Assembly: GCF_042433085.1 (NCBI RefSeq)
Contig: NZ_JBHLWA010000032.1
Coordinates: forward strand, 1-53,177
DNA: 53,177 bases
From: Gallibacterium melopsittaci
GTDB lineage: Bacteria; Pseudomonadota; Gammaproteobacteria; Enterobacterales; Pasteurellaceae
Reading direction: 5' to 3'
The translations under genes and the position numbers were made by a program. The notes below the pieces were generated by a model. It saw nothing but the letters and a program-made list of their open reading frames with translations. It searched no databases and was not told the origin of the DNA. Each line of letters starts with the position of its first letter. Position 1 is the first letter of the stretch. This document shows positions 24,556-32,912 of the stretch, in pieces.

Positions 24556-24981
24556 CTAATTTCGTTGTTTTAGTTGTGTTAGTAATGTTTCTGCAGATTG
24601 CAGAAATGTCGAAATATCTTGATAGACTTGTTGTGCTTTATTGTGATCATAGGTATGTGAAGTAATATTACGCATTTTACGATACAGCAACCAATCTTCA
24701 ACATTCATAATTAATCCTGCTTTTGCACCGAAACGCAAAATATCTCGAAAATCGCTACTATCAATTTCTTCAGGTGTTTCAACTATTTGTTTTAATTGAC
24801 GTTTGAGCATTTTGATACTTAATTCATAAACAAATTCAAATTTTTGAATAGTTCCTGCAATTAACGTATCTTGAACAATGCTTTCTTGTTGGCTAAACCA
24901 TTGCTCATCTGCTAATTTTGTAACAGTATCTTGAAGAGAGATAAATGCATTTTCCAATACGGATAGATCGAGTTTTTCCAT
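24556..24981 (-). CDS. hepT: HEPN-like protein (HI0074 family; toxin of HEPN/MNT pair)
   Basis: This 141-residue all-helical protein matches the HI0074 nucleotidyltransferase-substrate-binding family. The HEPN ribonuclease motif R-x4-H is intact as R104-N-I-T-S-H109, followed by TYD; the tyrosine (Y111) is the kind of residue that partner MNT proteins AMPylate. It is encoded just before the MNT gene and 19 nt after pgl, inside the zwf-pgl-gnd cluster. Toxicity is inferred from the family. Confidence 0.85.
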   Translation of the reverse strand: MEKLDLSVLENAFISLQDTVTKLADEQWFSQQESIVQDTLIAGTIQKFEFVYELSIKMLKRQLKQIVETPEEIDSSDFRDILRFGAKAGLIMNVEDWLLYRKMRNITSHTYDHNKAQQVYQDISTFLQSAETLLTQLKQRN

Positions 24982-25000
24982 TGGTTGCTCCTCGCCTAGC

Positions 25001-25711
25001 TTACAATAACGCAGCTGCCTCTTGATCCAAATACCACTCAGTTATGCCTTGTTGAGATTGAATTTTGGCAGCTGGATACGGTAATGCTTCCGCAGCCGTA
25101 GATTGAATCTCTTGCAGAATTTTCGCTTTGCCTGCTCCCGTAACTAAATAAGTAACGCGTTTTGCCTTTTCAATTAAGCAAGCAGTTTTAGAAATACGAT
25201 ACTGCCCACTTTCAGGGTGTTGAGCAATGACTGCTAAATTTGGATTAGCAAAATCAGTATGATGAGGAAATAGTGAAGCGGTATGCCCATCGGCTCCCAT
25301 ACCTAAAATAATCCAATCAAATACAGGCAAGTTATCTTGTTTGCTTGGAATAGTTTGTAAATCTTGTTCGAAGCGTACAAGTGCTTGCTCTGGTGGTAGT
25401 TCCCCATAAATGCGATGGATATTTTCACTAGGAATCACAATATGATCGAATAATAAACGTTGCACTTCACCATAATTGCTTTCTGTATCTGTTGGTGGAA
25501 CACAACGTTCATCTCCCCACCAGAAGTGGAGATTTTGCCATTGAATAGCCGTGTTATACGGTGGCTTAGCTAAGGTTTGGAACAGTAGTTTTGGTGTACT
25601 GCCACCAGATAAAGAAATATGAATAGCTTGTCCTAGTTGGCTATAACGTTTAAATTCTTCGGCAATATGATTGACCGCTGCTTGAGCGGTCGCAAAAACT
25701 TGATAATTCAT
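25001..25711 (-). CDS. pgl: 6-phosphogluconolactonase
   Basis: Pgl hydrolyses 6-phosphogluconolactone, linking Zwf and Gnd. The 236-residue protein belongs to the DevB/SOL family, with SLSGGSTPK near 34-42, HFWWGDERCVP near 63-73, and GMGADGHTASLFPHH near 143-157. I chose the ATG at 25711, 1 nt from the zwf stop; a GTG at 25723 inside zwf would add four residues. It is coupled to zwf. Confidence 0.95.
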   Translation of the reverse strand: MNYQVFATAQAAVNHIAEEFKRYSQLGQAIHISLSGGSTPKLLFQTLAKPPYNTAIQWQNLHFWWGDERCVPPTDTESNYGEVQRLLFDHIVIPSENIHRIYGELPPEQALVRFEQDLQTIPSKQDNLPVFDWIILGMGADGHTASLFPHHTDFANPNLAVIAQHPESGQYRISKTACLIEKAKRVTYLVTGAGKAKILQEIQSTAAEALPYPAAKIQSQQGITEWYLDQEAAALL

Positions 25712-25712
25712 T

Positions 25713-27212
25713 TTATAGCTCACAATAGTTGGTATCAGTTAAGTTTTTACATGGAAAACGCCATTCACGCTGACTCTGGCTCATTAATTTATCTGCTGCT
25801 TCAGGTCCCCAAGTACCGCACGCATACCCATGAATTTTTGGTGTGCCAGCTTTGTAATCTAAAATTGGTTGTACAAATTTCCAAGCAGCTTGTACCGCAT
25901 CACTACGGGTGAATAAGGTAGCATCGCCATTTAATGCATCTAATAACAAGCGTTCATAGGCAGAGAAAAGGTGTCCTTCTGCAATGGAGTCGTAGTGGAA
26001 ATCCATCGCAACTTCTTTTGCTTTAAAACCTGAACCTGGTTGTTTAAGCCCAAAACTCATCACGATACCCTCATCAGGTTGAATGCGAATAATAAGTTTA
26101 TTTTCAGGGGCATTCATATTGAATACAGGATGTGGAGTTTTCTTAAAGTGAATAACAATTTCGGTGACTCGTGTCGGCATCCTTTTACCACTGCGGACAT
26201 AGAAAGGTACACCACTCCAACGCCAGTTATCTATTTTTAAACGTAATGCGACATAAGTTTCAGTTCGAGATTGTGGATCAACTCCTTTCTCCTCACGGTA
26301 ACCTGGTAACTCTACACCACGTACCATTGAACGAGTATATTGTCCTAAAACAAGATTTTCTTCTAAGGTATCTGGGGTAAGTGGGTGCAGACTTTGTAAT
26401 ACTTTCACCACTTCATCCCGCATTGATTTTGCATTGATCACTGCTGGACTTTCCATTGCCACTAATGCTAATACTTGTAATAAGTGGTTTTGGAACATAT
26501 CACGCATTGCACCAGAACCATCATAATAACCACCACGCTCTTCAACACCGAGTGCTTCAGCGCCAGTAATTTCAACATAATCAATATAGTTTCTATTCCA
26601 AAGTGGTTCAAATAAACCGTTAGAGAAACGTAATACTAATAAATTTTGTACAGTTTCTTTACCTAGATAGTGGTCAATACGATAAATTTGGTGTTCTTCA
26701 AATGATTGGTGAATTTTATTATCTAAATCAATAGAAGATTGCAAATCATAACCAAATGGTTTTTCAACAATTAATCGTTTCCACCCCTCAGATTCATCAT
26801 TTAAGTTATGAGCAGCCAAACACTCAGGAATGACACCATATAAACTTGGTGGCGTAGATAAGTAATAAAGTACATTGTGTTGGCAATTATGGCGGAAATT
26901 GAGTTCCGTTAAGCGATTTTTAATTTTGGCATAATCATTGACATTTTGGGTATCAATCGCTTGATAATAGATATGTTGTAAAAAAGCCTCCAAGATACCT
27001 TCATTCACTTTTTCATTTTCAATTAAACTTTGGCGAAGTTTATCTCGGAAAGCATTATCGCTGTATTCAGTACGGCTCACGCCTAAAATAGCGAAATCAT
27101 CTGAAAGTTGTTCATTTTCAAAGAGTTGGTACAATGCAGGGATTAATTTACGATGAGTAAGATCGCCTGACGCACCAAAAATAACAATACTATTATTTTC
27201 TGGTTTTTGCAT
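25713..27212 (-). CDS. zwf: Glucose-6-phosphate 1-dehydrogenase
   Basis: Zwf oxidises glucose 6-phosphate and makes NADPH, the entry to the oxidative pentose-phosphate pathway. The 499-residue protein shows the nucleotide motif FGASGDLTHRKLIPALY at about 12-28 and the active site RIDHYLGKE near 178-186. It heads the minus-strand operon with pgl and then the accessory genes and gnd. A region of about 105 nt separates it from cysQ. Confidence 0.97.
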   Translation of the reverse strand: MQKPENNSIVIFGASGDLTHRKLIPALYQLFENEQLSDDFAILGVSRTEYSDNAFRDKLRQSLIENEKVNEGILEAFLQHIYYQAIDTQNVNDYAKIKNRLTELNFRHNCQHNVLYYLSTPPSLYGVIPECLAAHNLNDESEGWKRLIVEKPFGYDLQSSIDLDNKIHQSFEEHQIYRIDHYLGKETVQNLLVLRFSNGLFEPLWNRNYIDYVEITGAEALGVEERGGYYDGSGAMRDMFQNHLLQVLALVAMESPAVINAKSMRDEVVKVLQSLHPLTPDTLEENLVLGQYTRSMVRGVELPGYREEKGVDPQSRTETYVALRLKIDNWRWSGVPFYVRSGKRMPTRVTEIVIHFKKTPHPVFNMNAPENKLIIRIQPDEGIVMSFGLKQPGSGFKAKEVAMDFHYDSIAEGHLFSAYERLLLDALNGDATLFTRSDAVQAAWKFVQPILDYKAGTPKIHGYACGTWGPEAADKLMSQSQREWRFPCKNLTDTNYCEL

Positions 27213-27318
27213 ATTTTTTGTTCCTACCTATAACGACATTGAACGTCCTTTTTTGTTATCTATCATCTTACGGATAAATTTCATTATGACTAATCGGTTT
27301 TACCTAAAGTAATGATAA

Positions 27319-28143
27319 CTAGGGTCTGTGGATATTTTGTTGTAATAAAATTTGTTGCCAATCCCATTGACGATCACCAACCATAATAAAATGTGGATTG
27401 ACGAAAGTTTCACGTTGGTTGTATGTAAGAGGTTGTTGTGTCAGAGTAAAAATATCACCACCACTCTCTTGTAAGATTAATTCTGCAGCAGCTGTATCCC
27501 ATTCACCAGTATCACCTAAACGAATATAACAGTCACATTGCTGGCGTGCAACAAGGGTGCTTTTTAAGCCACTTGAGCCATAAGTGAAAAATTGATAATG
27601 AAATTTAGGATTGAGTTGAGCTAATACTTTAGTTTGATTAGTGCTTTTGCCAACAGCAATTGTAATTGGACGAGCGGGATCAAATGAGTGTTGGCTATTA
27701 AGTTGAGATACTTGTTGAGCATGACGGAAAAATGCACCATGCCCTTTTACCGCATAAAAAGTTTGTTCTAACACAGGTGCATGAATAATACCAATCACTG
27801 GTCGTTGTTGTTCTATTAAGGCAATCAAGACAGAAAATTGATCAGTACGATCAATAAATTGTTGCGTACCATCTAATGGATCTATTAACCAGTAACGTTG
27901 CCAATTTTGTCTTTTTACTAAAGGAATGGCACAGTTTTCTTCGGAGAGTACAGGAATACTTGGGTCAATATGAGTTAATGCTTGAGTTAGAAATCGACTC
28001 ACAGCCAAATCGGCTTCGGTAACAGGTGTATCATCAGCTTTAATTTTAATATTGACCTTTTGTTGATAAAACATTTTTAATTGTTCGCCTGCTTGATAAG
28101 CGATTTGTAATGCCTGTTCAAGTAAGGTAGATAGTGGTTGCAT
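27319..28143 (-). CDS. cysQ: 3'(2'),5'-bisphosphate nucleotidase CysQ
   Basis: CysQ dephosphorylates PAP (and PAPS) to recycle sulfate-assimilation by-products. The 274-residue protein is an inositol-monophosphatase-fold enzyme with metal motifs SEE at about 68-70, DPLDGTQQF at about 89-97 and GEWDTAAAELI near 220-230. The gene follows nudE by 10 nt. Confidence 0.94.
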   Translation of the reverse strand: MQPLSTLLEQALQIAYQAGEQLKMFYQQKVNIKIKADDTPVTEADLAVSRFLTQALTHIDPSIPVLSEENCAIPLVKRQNWQRYWLIDPLDGTQQFIDRTDQFSVLIALIEQQRPVIGIIHAPVLEQTFYAVKGHGAFFRHAQQVSQLNSQHSFDPARPITIAVGKSTNQTKVLAQLNPKFHYQFFTYGSSGLKSTLVARQQCDCYIRLGDTGEWDTAAAELILQESGGDIFTLTQQPLTYNQRETFVNPHFIMVGDRQWDWQQILLQQNIHRP

Positions 28144-28153
28144 ATTTACCTCA

Positions 28154-28696
28154 TTAACGTTGAGCCAAATGTTTTTTCAACAAGAATAATGCAGAGAGAT
28201 TACGAGCTTCATTAAATTTAGGATCATCTAATAGCTCATCAATTTTAGTGATTGGATAACGTACTAATTGTAACGCTTCTGGTTCATCACCTTCTAAACG
28301 GCTTGGATAAAGTGATTCTGCAAGCAGAATGTGCATAGGATTATTCATATAACCAGGTGAGCTAATTAATGTTCTTAATAATGTAAACTTTTCTGCACCA
28401 AAACCGACTTCTTCTTGTAACTCTCGATTAGCACTTTGTTCTGGTGTTTCTCCTATTTCCATCAAACCTTTTGGAAAGCCCAGTTCGTATTGTTCTGTAC
28501 CCACTGCATATTCATAGGTTAAGAGTAAATTTTGTTGATCATCCAGTGCTAAGATCATTACTGCACTACGAGAAGCGGGTTTGAAACGTTCATAGGTACG
28601 TAATGTTCCATTCGAAAAACGTAAATCAACTGATTGAATTTCAAATAGGCGTGATTTTGCGGCTAATCGGATCGCTAAAATATCGGGTTTTTGCAT
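28154..28696 (-). CDS. nudE: ADP compounds hydrolase NudE
   Basis: NudE is a Nudix hydrolase acting on ADP-ribose, NADH and diadenosine polyphosphates. The 180-residue protein carries the full Nudix box from GLMEIGETPE to RELQEEVGF (about residues 81-103). I chose the ATG at 28696 because AGGAG lies upstream; a GTG at 28714 overlaps that ribosome binding site. NudE and CysQ are adjacent in H. influenzae too, as far as I recall. Confidence 0.93.
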   Translation of the reverse strand: MQKPDILAIRLAAKSRLFEIQSVDLRFSNGTLRTYERFKPASRSAVMILALDDQQNLLLTYEYAVGTEQYELGFPKGLMEIGETPEQSANRELQEEVGFGAEKFTLLRTLISSPGYMNNPMHILLAESLYPSRLEGDEPEALQLVRYPITKIDELLDDPKFNEARNLSALFLLKKHLAQR

Positions 28697-28825
28697 AAAA
28701 AATAACTCCTGCACGATTTTTTGTTGTGATAATTAATGTGCTTTGTTTTACAAAAAACGAGAGTAACGATACCATAATTATTCCAATTATTCGAACGCTT
28801 AGTCGGCAAATTTGTGAGAGAGCGG

Positions 28826-29233
28826 ATGAGAAAAGATAAACAACAAGAAGAACAGGAAGCCTATCGCTTGGATAAATGGCTGTGGGCAGCACGATTTTAT
28901 AAAACACGCACCTTAGCCAGAGAAATGGTTGATGGTGGTAAAGTTCACTATAACGGTCAGCGGACAAAGCCGAGCAAAGAAGTAGAAATTGGTGCGATGA
29001 TCAAGTTAAGACAAGGTAATGATGAAAAAGAGATAGAAGTATTAGCGTTATCGAATCAACGTAAAGCAGCACCATTAGCTCAACAGCTGTATCGAGAAAC
29101 AGAAGAGAGTATTAAAAAACGAGAGCAGCTTGCGTGGGCGAGAAAAGCGAATGCGTTATCGATGCCAAATCCAGAAAGACGACCAAATAAAAAAGAACGT
29201 CGAGATCTTCTTAAATTTAAATATCAGCAGTAA
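28826..29233 (+). CDS. hslR: Heat shock protein 15 (HslR)
   Basis: HslR binds 50S subunits carrying stalled nascent chains and helps recycle them. The 135-residue protein has an N-terminal S4 RNA-binding domain (RLDKWLWAARFYKTRTLARE at about 13-32, then GGKVHYNG) and a basic C-terminal tail. I chose the ATG at 28826 after GAGAGAG; a GTG at 28814 is possible. It precedes greB by 6 nt and is divergent from nudE. Confidence 0.93.
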   Translation: MRKDKQQEEQEAYRLDKWLWAARFYKTRTLAREMVDGGKVHYNGQRTKPSKEVEIGAMIKLRQGNDEKEIEVLALSNQRKAAPLAQQLYRETEESIKKREQLAWARKANALSMPNPERRPNKKERRDLLKFKYQQ

Positions 29234-29239
29234 TTAGCT

Positions 29240-29728
29240 ATGGCGAAATCAAATTATATTACTCGAGCTGGCTGGAACAGCTTAGATCAAGAATTGAAAT
29301 ATTTATGGAAAGTAGAGCGTCCCCAAGTTACTCAGGCAGTGTCTGATGCGGCGGCACTAGGCGATCGTAGTGAGAATGCTGAATATATTTATGGTAAACG
29401 GCGTTTGCGTGAAATTGATCGGCGCGTACGTTTTTTAACAAAGCGTTTAGAAGTTTTGCAAATTGTGGATTATCATCCTCGCCAAGAGGGGAAAGTATTT
29501 TTTGGTGCTTGGGTTGAGTTAGAAACGGAAGAGGGTGAGAGTAAACAATATCGAATTGTGGGCTGTGATGAATTTGATCCTGCTAAAAATTGGATTTCGA
29601 TTGATTCACCTGTGGCGAGAGCATTAATTGGCAAAAGCGTGGATGATGAAGTTAGCGTTGAAACCCCAGCTGGCAAAGTAATGTTATATGTGAGTAAAAT
29701 TTGGTATGAGAAGAGTGGCGGATTATAA
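29240..29728 (+). CDS. greB: Transcription elongation factor GreB
   Basis: GreB enters the RNA polymerase secondary channel and stimulates cleavage of backtracked transcripts. The 162-residue protein has the N-terminal coiled coil with the acidic tip (ALGDRSENAEYIYGKRRL at about 40-57) and a C-terminal FKBP-like domain. The longer form of tip sequence (ENAEYIYGKRRLREIDRR) is GreB-type rather than GreA. Its stop overlaps the rseC stop region on the other strand by 6 nt. Confidence 0.95.
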   Translation: MAKSNYITRAGWNSLDQELKYLWKVERPQVTQAVSDAAALGDRSENAEYIYGKRRLREIDRRVRFLTKRLEVLQIVDYHPRQEGKVFFGAWVELETEEGESKQYRIVGCDEFDPAKNWISIDSPVARALIGKSVDDEVSVETPAGKVMLYVSKIWYEKSGGL

Positions 29729-30157
29729 AATCCGCTCAATCAGATACGGTTGATATTTTTGTTGTTGCTGTAAACGGCGATTAATCAATTTTACGCCCAC
29801 AAAGGCACAGGCAGTAGAAAAAACAGTAAATAGAATATTTTGCCATTCTTGGGTAAACCAATAATTTCCTACTAATACACTGATAATTAAGACCATTAAT
29901 GGTAGTGTATAGCCGATCAAGGCCAGTTTTAATAGTGATTGTTCTGGTAAACCAATTTCTACAATTTCACCAATTTGCATTGGACGTGAACAAGAAAAAG
30001 TAAACTGGTATCTAGTGGATTTTCCTGTTAATTCAGTCAATGCAGCAGTACCACAACTTGCTTTGGAAGCGCAACCACCACAACCTTGATTAGCTTGGCA
30101 TTCGACCGTAACCTTGCCATCTTGATAATCAATGACAATGGCTTGTTCTGTTATCAT
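29723..30157 (-). CDS. rseC: Sigma-E regulatory/SoxR-reducing protein RseC
   Basis: RseC is an inner-membrane protein modulating sigma-E activity and, in E. coli, SoxR reduction. The 144-residue product has the conserved cysteine cluster C-x5-C-x2-C-x5-C in its N-terminal domain (residues about 20-35) and two membrane helices at about 78-98 and 105-125. Its start overlaps the rseB stop by 4 nt. It is the last gene of the rpoE operon and runs 6 nt into greB at its end. Confidence 0.93.
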   Translation of the reverse strand: MITEQAIVIDYQDGKVTVECQANQGCGGCASKASCGTAALTELTGKSTRYQFTFSCSRPMQIGEIVEIGLPEQSLLKLALIGYTLPLMVLIISVLVGNYWFTQEWQNILFTVFSTACAFVGVKLINRRLQQQQKYQPYLIERIL

Positions 30158-31113
30158 TGTGTCACTCCTTTAAATTTCACATCTTGTACAATGCGACGAG
30201 CGGTGGTGAGAGGGATTTGTCCTACAAGCACAACAGTTTTGCCATTAATGACCTCTGCATAAAGCGTATCGATACCTTGGCGCCAGGCTTGGTTAATTGG
30301 CATATCATTTTGATCAAGCAAATAAAGAGAAAAAGTAAATAAACCGTCACTATATAATTGGGTTTGTGTGGATGGTGATAAACCATCAGAATGGAATTTA
30401 ATTAATTTAAATCCTTTGGGTACCCAAGAAGGTTGCCATTGGTAATTCGTTGTATTTGGGCTATAAATTGTAATTGCGGGTGGTTGTCTTAGTTGTTTTG
30501 CAGCGTCAATTAACGATTGTGGATTAGTGAGCTCATCTAATGTAATAACTTTAAATTGTGAAAGAATTTCTCCACTACGATCAGTGATTTCGCCTCGTAA
30601 AGGTAAATTAGTTTGTTCATCAACCCAAACAGTATATGAGTAACGAAGTTCATCTTTTGGCATCAATTTAATGATATTGGCAATACGATTAGCAATACGA
30701 TCTTTACCAAAAGGAATAAAGTCATAATACTGGGCGAGTTGGTGGAAATCACTGTAAACAATATTCGGAAGTGAATCGATCATATTGTCACTACGAATAC
30801 TAAAGGGGGCATAATTTGCCGAAAAGTAACTAATTGTCTCTCCTTTTTGCCAAACTTCTGTTCTAGGTCCATCTAAATAGAGTAATTGTGCATAGTGAGT
30901 GTGTTGTTGATCACTTGCGTGCCGATAGTTTAGTGCATAATTATCATTTTCTTCCCCATAGGTAAATGTCATAGAGTAGTTTTGTTGTTGGAATGCGTTT
31001 TTCATTTGAATTAAACGCTCCATTGGTTCTGTAATATCTGTATCAGCAAGCGTTGCTAATGAATAACTACTGCTTAGTAGGATAACAAGAGAAAGGAAAA
31101 ACTTCTTAGACAT
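30154..31113 (-). CDS. rseB: Periplasmic sigma-E regulator RseB
   Basis: RseB binds the periplasmic part of RseA and protects it from DegS; lipopolysaccharide displaces it. The 319-residue protein has a signal peptide (about 1-23, hydrophobic FFLSLVILLSSSYSLATL, then ADTD) followed by the MucB/RseB lipid-binding N-domain and the C-domain (WQPSWVPKGFKLI near 226-238). A 111-nt gap with a terminator-like hairpin separates it from rseA. Confidence 0.94.
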   Translation of the reverse strand: MSKKFFLSLVILLSSSYSLATLADTDITEPMERLIQMKNAFQQQNYSMTFTYGEENDNYALNYRHASDQQHTHYAQLLYLDGPRTEVWQKGETISYFSANYAPFSIRSDNMIDSLPNIVYSDFHQLAQYYDFIPFGKDRIANRIANIIKLMPKDELRYSYTVWVDEQTNLPLRGEITDRSGEILSQFKVITLDELTNPQSLIDAAKQLRQPPAITIYSPNTTNYQWQPSWVPKGFKLIKFHSDGLSPSTQTQLYSDGLFTFSLYLLDQNDMPINQAWRQGIDTLYAEVINGKTVVLVGQIPLTTARRIVQDVKFKGVTQ

Positions 31114-31169
31114 ATCAGAAAACCTATGTGGTTTGGCAACAATAGTGTTTATTAAAACAGATTGTATGA

Positions 31170-31209
31170 TAAAAACAACATCACCACCAAAATAAGGTGG
31201 TGATGTTGT
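31170..31209 (-). terminator. Terminator-like hairpin between rseA and rseB
   Basis: A 14-bp perfect stem (31175-31188 / 31196-31209, 7-nt loop) reads on the minus strand into five T residues. It lies 16 nt after the rseA stop and before rseB, so it probably reduces rseB-rseC expression relative to rpoE-rseA, or stabilises the upstream mRNA. Confidence 0.8.
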
Positions 31210-31224
31210 CAGAGGGCGAATAAA

Positions 31225-31788
31225 TTATTCTGATTTAGTATCAGAATATAAACGGCGTTGTAATTGATAATTTTGTAAAATTTCATTTAACCGTTTATTT
31301 TGTTGTTCAAGCTGTTCTTTGCTTGGCACATTTTTATGCGAAACGTTATAACTTACTTCTTGAACAGATTGAGTAAATGGTAATGTTTGGAGTGCAGGAG
31401 AAATAGTGACATCACTATTTTTATCTTTATTTAAATTTTGAATACTAAATACAGCAATTAAACAAACACTTGCTGCCACAGCGGTTTGTAAAATTGGAGC
31501 AAAATATTTTTTCGTTTTAGCAAAAAGAGACGATTTAGGACGTTCCACTTTTTCAGGTAATGGTTGTTCTTGTAATTGAATTGTTGGTTCGGCTTCAATT
31601 AATTTAGCCATTTTTTCTGTAAAAGATGCATCCAAAATCACATTACTTTCATTACGCATTACCGCACGAGCAATATGTAATGTAGTCCATGTTTTTTGCA
31701 ATTCTTGGTCTTGGCAAAGATTTTCAACGAAGTCACGTCTGACTTCCTCACCATCCATATAAGCTGAAAGTTGTTCTTTGTGTTGCAT
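31225..31788 (-). CDS. rseA: Anti-sigma-E factor RseA
   Basis: RseA is a single-pass inner-membrane protein whose cytoplasmic domain sequesters sigma-E and is degraded on envelope stress. The 187-residue product has the anti-sigma N-domain (MQHKEQLSAYMDGEE) and one membrane helix at about 97-117 (LQTAVAASVCLIAVFSIQNL). The C-terminus keeps the periplasmic LNEILQNYELQRRL-like end (LNEILQNYQLQRRLYS). I chose the second ATG by homology to E. coli; an ATG at 31806 with AGGA upstream would add six residues and is possible. Confidence 0.92.
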   Translation of the reverse strand: MQHKEQLSAYMDGEEVRRDFVENLCQDQELQKTWTTLHIARAVMRNESNVILDASFTEKMAKLIEAEPTIQLQEQPLPEKVERPKSSLFAKTKKYFAPILQTAVAASVCLIAVFSIQNLNKDKNSDVTISPALQTLPFTQSVQEVSYNVSHKNVPSKEQLEQQNKRLNEILQNYQLQRRLYSDTKSE

Positions 31789-31813
31789 AATTTTCCGCCC
31801 TTTCATTCAAATC

Positions 31814-32389
31814 CTAATGTTTCATTAATGGAGCTAATTGGTTTTCAATGAATTCTCGTGCTCTAAAAATTCTAGATCGCACAGTTCCAACAGGACAATC
31901 CATTATTTCGGCAATTTCTTCGTAACTCATGCCTTCAAGTTCACGTAATGTAATTGCTGTTTTTAACTCATCAGGGAGAGAATCAATAGTATTAAATACA
32001 ATATCTTTTAATTCATCTGATAATGTTAAATTTTCAGGGGTATCAATATTACGTAATCTTGAACCTATTTCGTAACTTTCCGCATCTTCCGCTAAAAGAT
32101 CTTCTGTCGGAGGACGTCTTCCTTGCGACATCAAATAATTTTTAGCGGTATTTACTGCAATGCGATAAACCCATGTATAAAAAGCGCTTTCTCCACGAAA
32201 CGATTCTAAAGATCGATAGACTTTAATAAACGTTTCTTGAACAACATCAGGAATATCATTTGCTGATACATAACGCGTTAACAAGCCTGCGACTTTATTT
32301 TGATAACGAGCGACCAACAAATTAAACGCCTTTTTATCACCTTGCTGTGCTTTCTCAACTAAAATTTGGTCTGTTAGTTCTTCACTCAT
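31814..32389 (-). CDS. rpoE: RNA polymerase sigma-E factor
   Basis: Sigma-E directs transcription of envelope-stress genes. The 191-residue protein has the ECF region 2 (RYQNKVAGLLTRYVSANDIPD and FYTWVYRIAVNTAKNYL) and region 4 (DELKTAITLRELEGMSYEEI near 138-157, with MDCPVGTVRSRIFRARE). It is preceded by an almost consensus sigma-E promoter, so it activates itself, and followed by rseA after 25 nt (or 7 nt with the longer rseA). Confidence 0.97.
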   Translation of the reverse strand: MSEELTDQILVEKAQQGDKKAFNLLVARYQNKVAGLLTRYVSANDIPDVVQETFIKVYRSLESFRGESAFYTWVYRIAVNTAKNYLMSQGRRPPTEDLLAEDAESYEIGSRLRNIDTPENLTLSDELKDIVFNTIDSLPDELKTAITLRELEGMSYEEIAEIMDCPVGTVRSRIFRAREFIENQLAPLMKH

Positions 32390-32461
32390 GTAAGTGAAAT
32401 CTCCATTAATTCATTTATCTAACAGCTTCCTTGTTGTTACAGCAAGAAGTGCACCGAAGCG

Positions 32462-32488
32462 TTAGAGTTCGATTTTTTCTAAAAGTTC
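32462..32488 (-). promoter_or_regulatory. Sigma-E-dependent promoter of the rpoE operon
   Basis: On the minus strand GAACTT (32483-32488) is separated by 16 nt from TCTAA (32462-32466), matching the sigma-E consensus GGAACTT-N16-TCTAA closely. It lies about 70 nt upstream of rpoE and points towards it. Confidence 0.85.
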
Positions 32489-32514
32489 AAAAAATTTTAA
32501 TAAATTTTAGCTTA

Positions 32515-32766
32515 TCAAAATGAGGATAATTTTTGTTTTATCAAGTCAACCATTGCTTGTAATGGTTGAGTTGGCGCTTTTTCTTGATTCATTAACCAAC
32601 GAAAGAGCTGGGGATCAGTATAGGTTAACAGTTCAATAAAGGTGTCTTTTTGTTCATCAGATAAGTGATCAAAAACATTTTTATAAAATGGCATAATCAT
32701 TTTATCTAACTCTAACATGCCACGCCGACAGTCCCACTCAATTCGTAATTTATTATATTGTTTCAT
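32515..32766 (-). CDS. sdhE: FAD assembly factor SdhE
   Basis: SdhE helps attach FAD covalently to succinate dehydrogenase and fumarate reductase flavoproteins. The 83-residue protein has the signature RRGMLELD at about 14-21, followed by the compact helical fold (FIELLTYTDPQLFRWLM). Family members in Pasteurellaceae serve the fumarate reductase flavoprotein. It lies just upstream of the sigma-E promoter, in the same direction as rpoE. Confidence 0.93.
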   Translation of the reverse strand: MKQYNKLRIEWDCRRGMLELDKMIMPFYKNVFDHLSDEQKDTFIELLTYTDPQLFRWLMNQEKAPTQPLQAMVDLIKQKLSSF

Positions 32767-32912
32767 TTTTCATTCTGTTTATTGTTTGAATTACTTGAGC
32801 GTTATCTTATCAATTTTTGCTAATAATAATGAAGAAGAATTAGTAGAGAATTATGATTGTTTGTTAAAATAATCTAGTATTTTCAGTGGTTTTAGATAAT
32901 TAGAGGTGATTT

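Noticed and set aside
25675..25695. Inverted repeat GACCGCT/AGCGGTC
   Set aside because: It lies within the coding start of pgl and is explained by codons.
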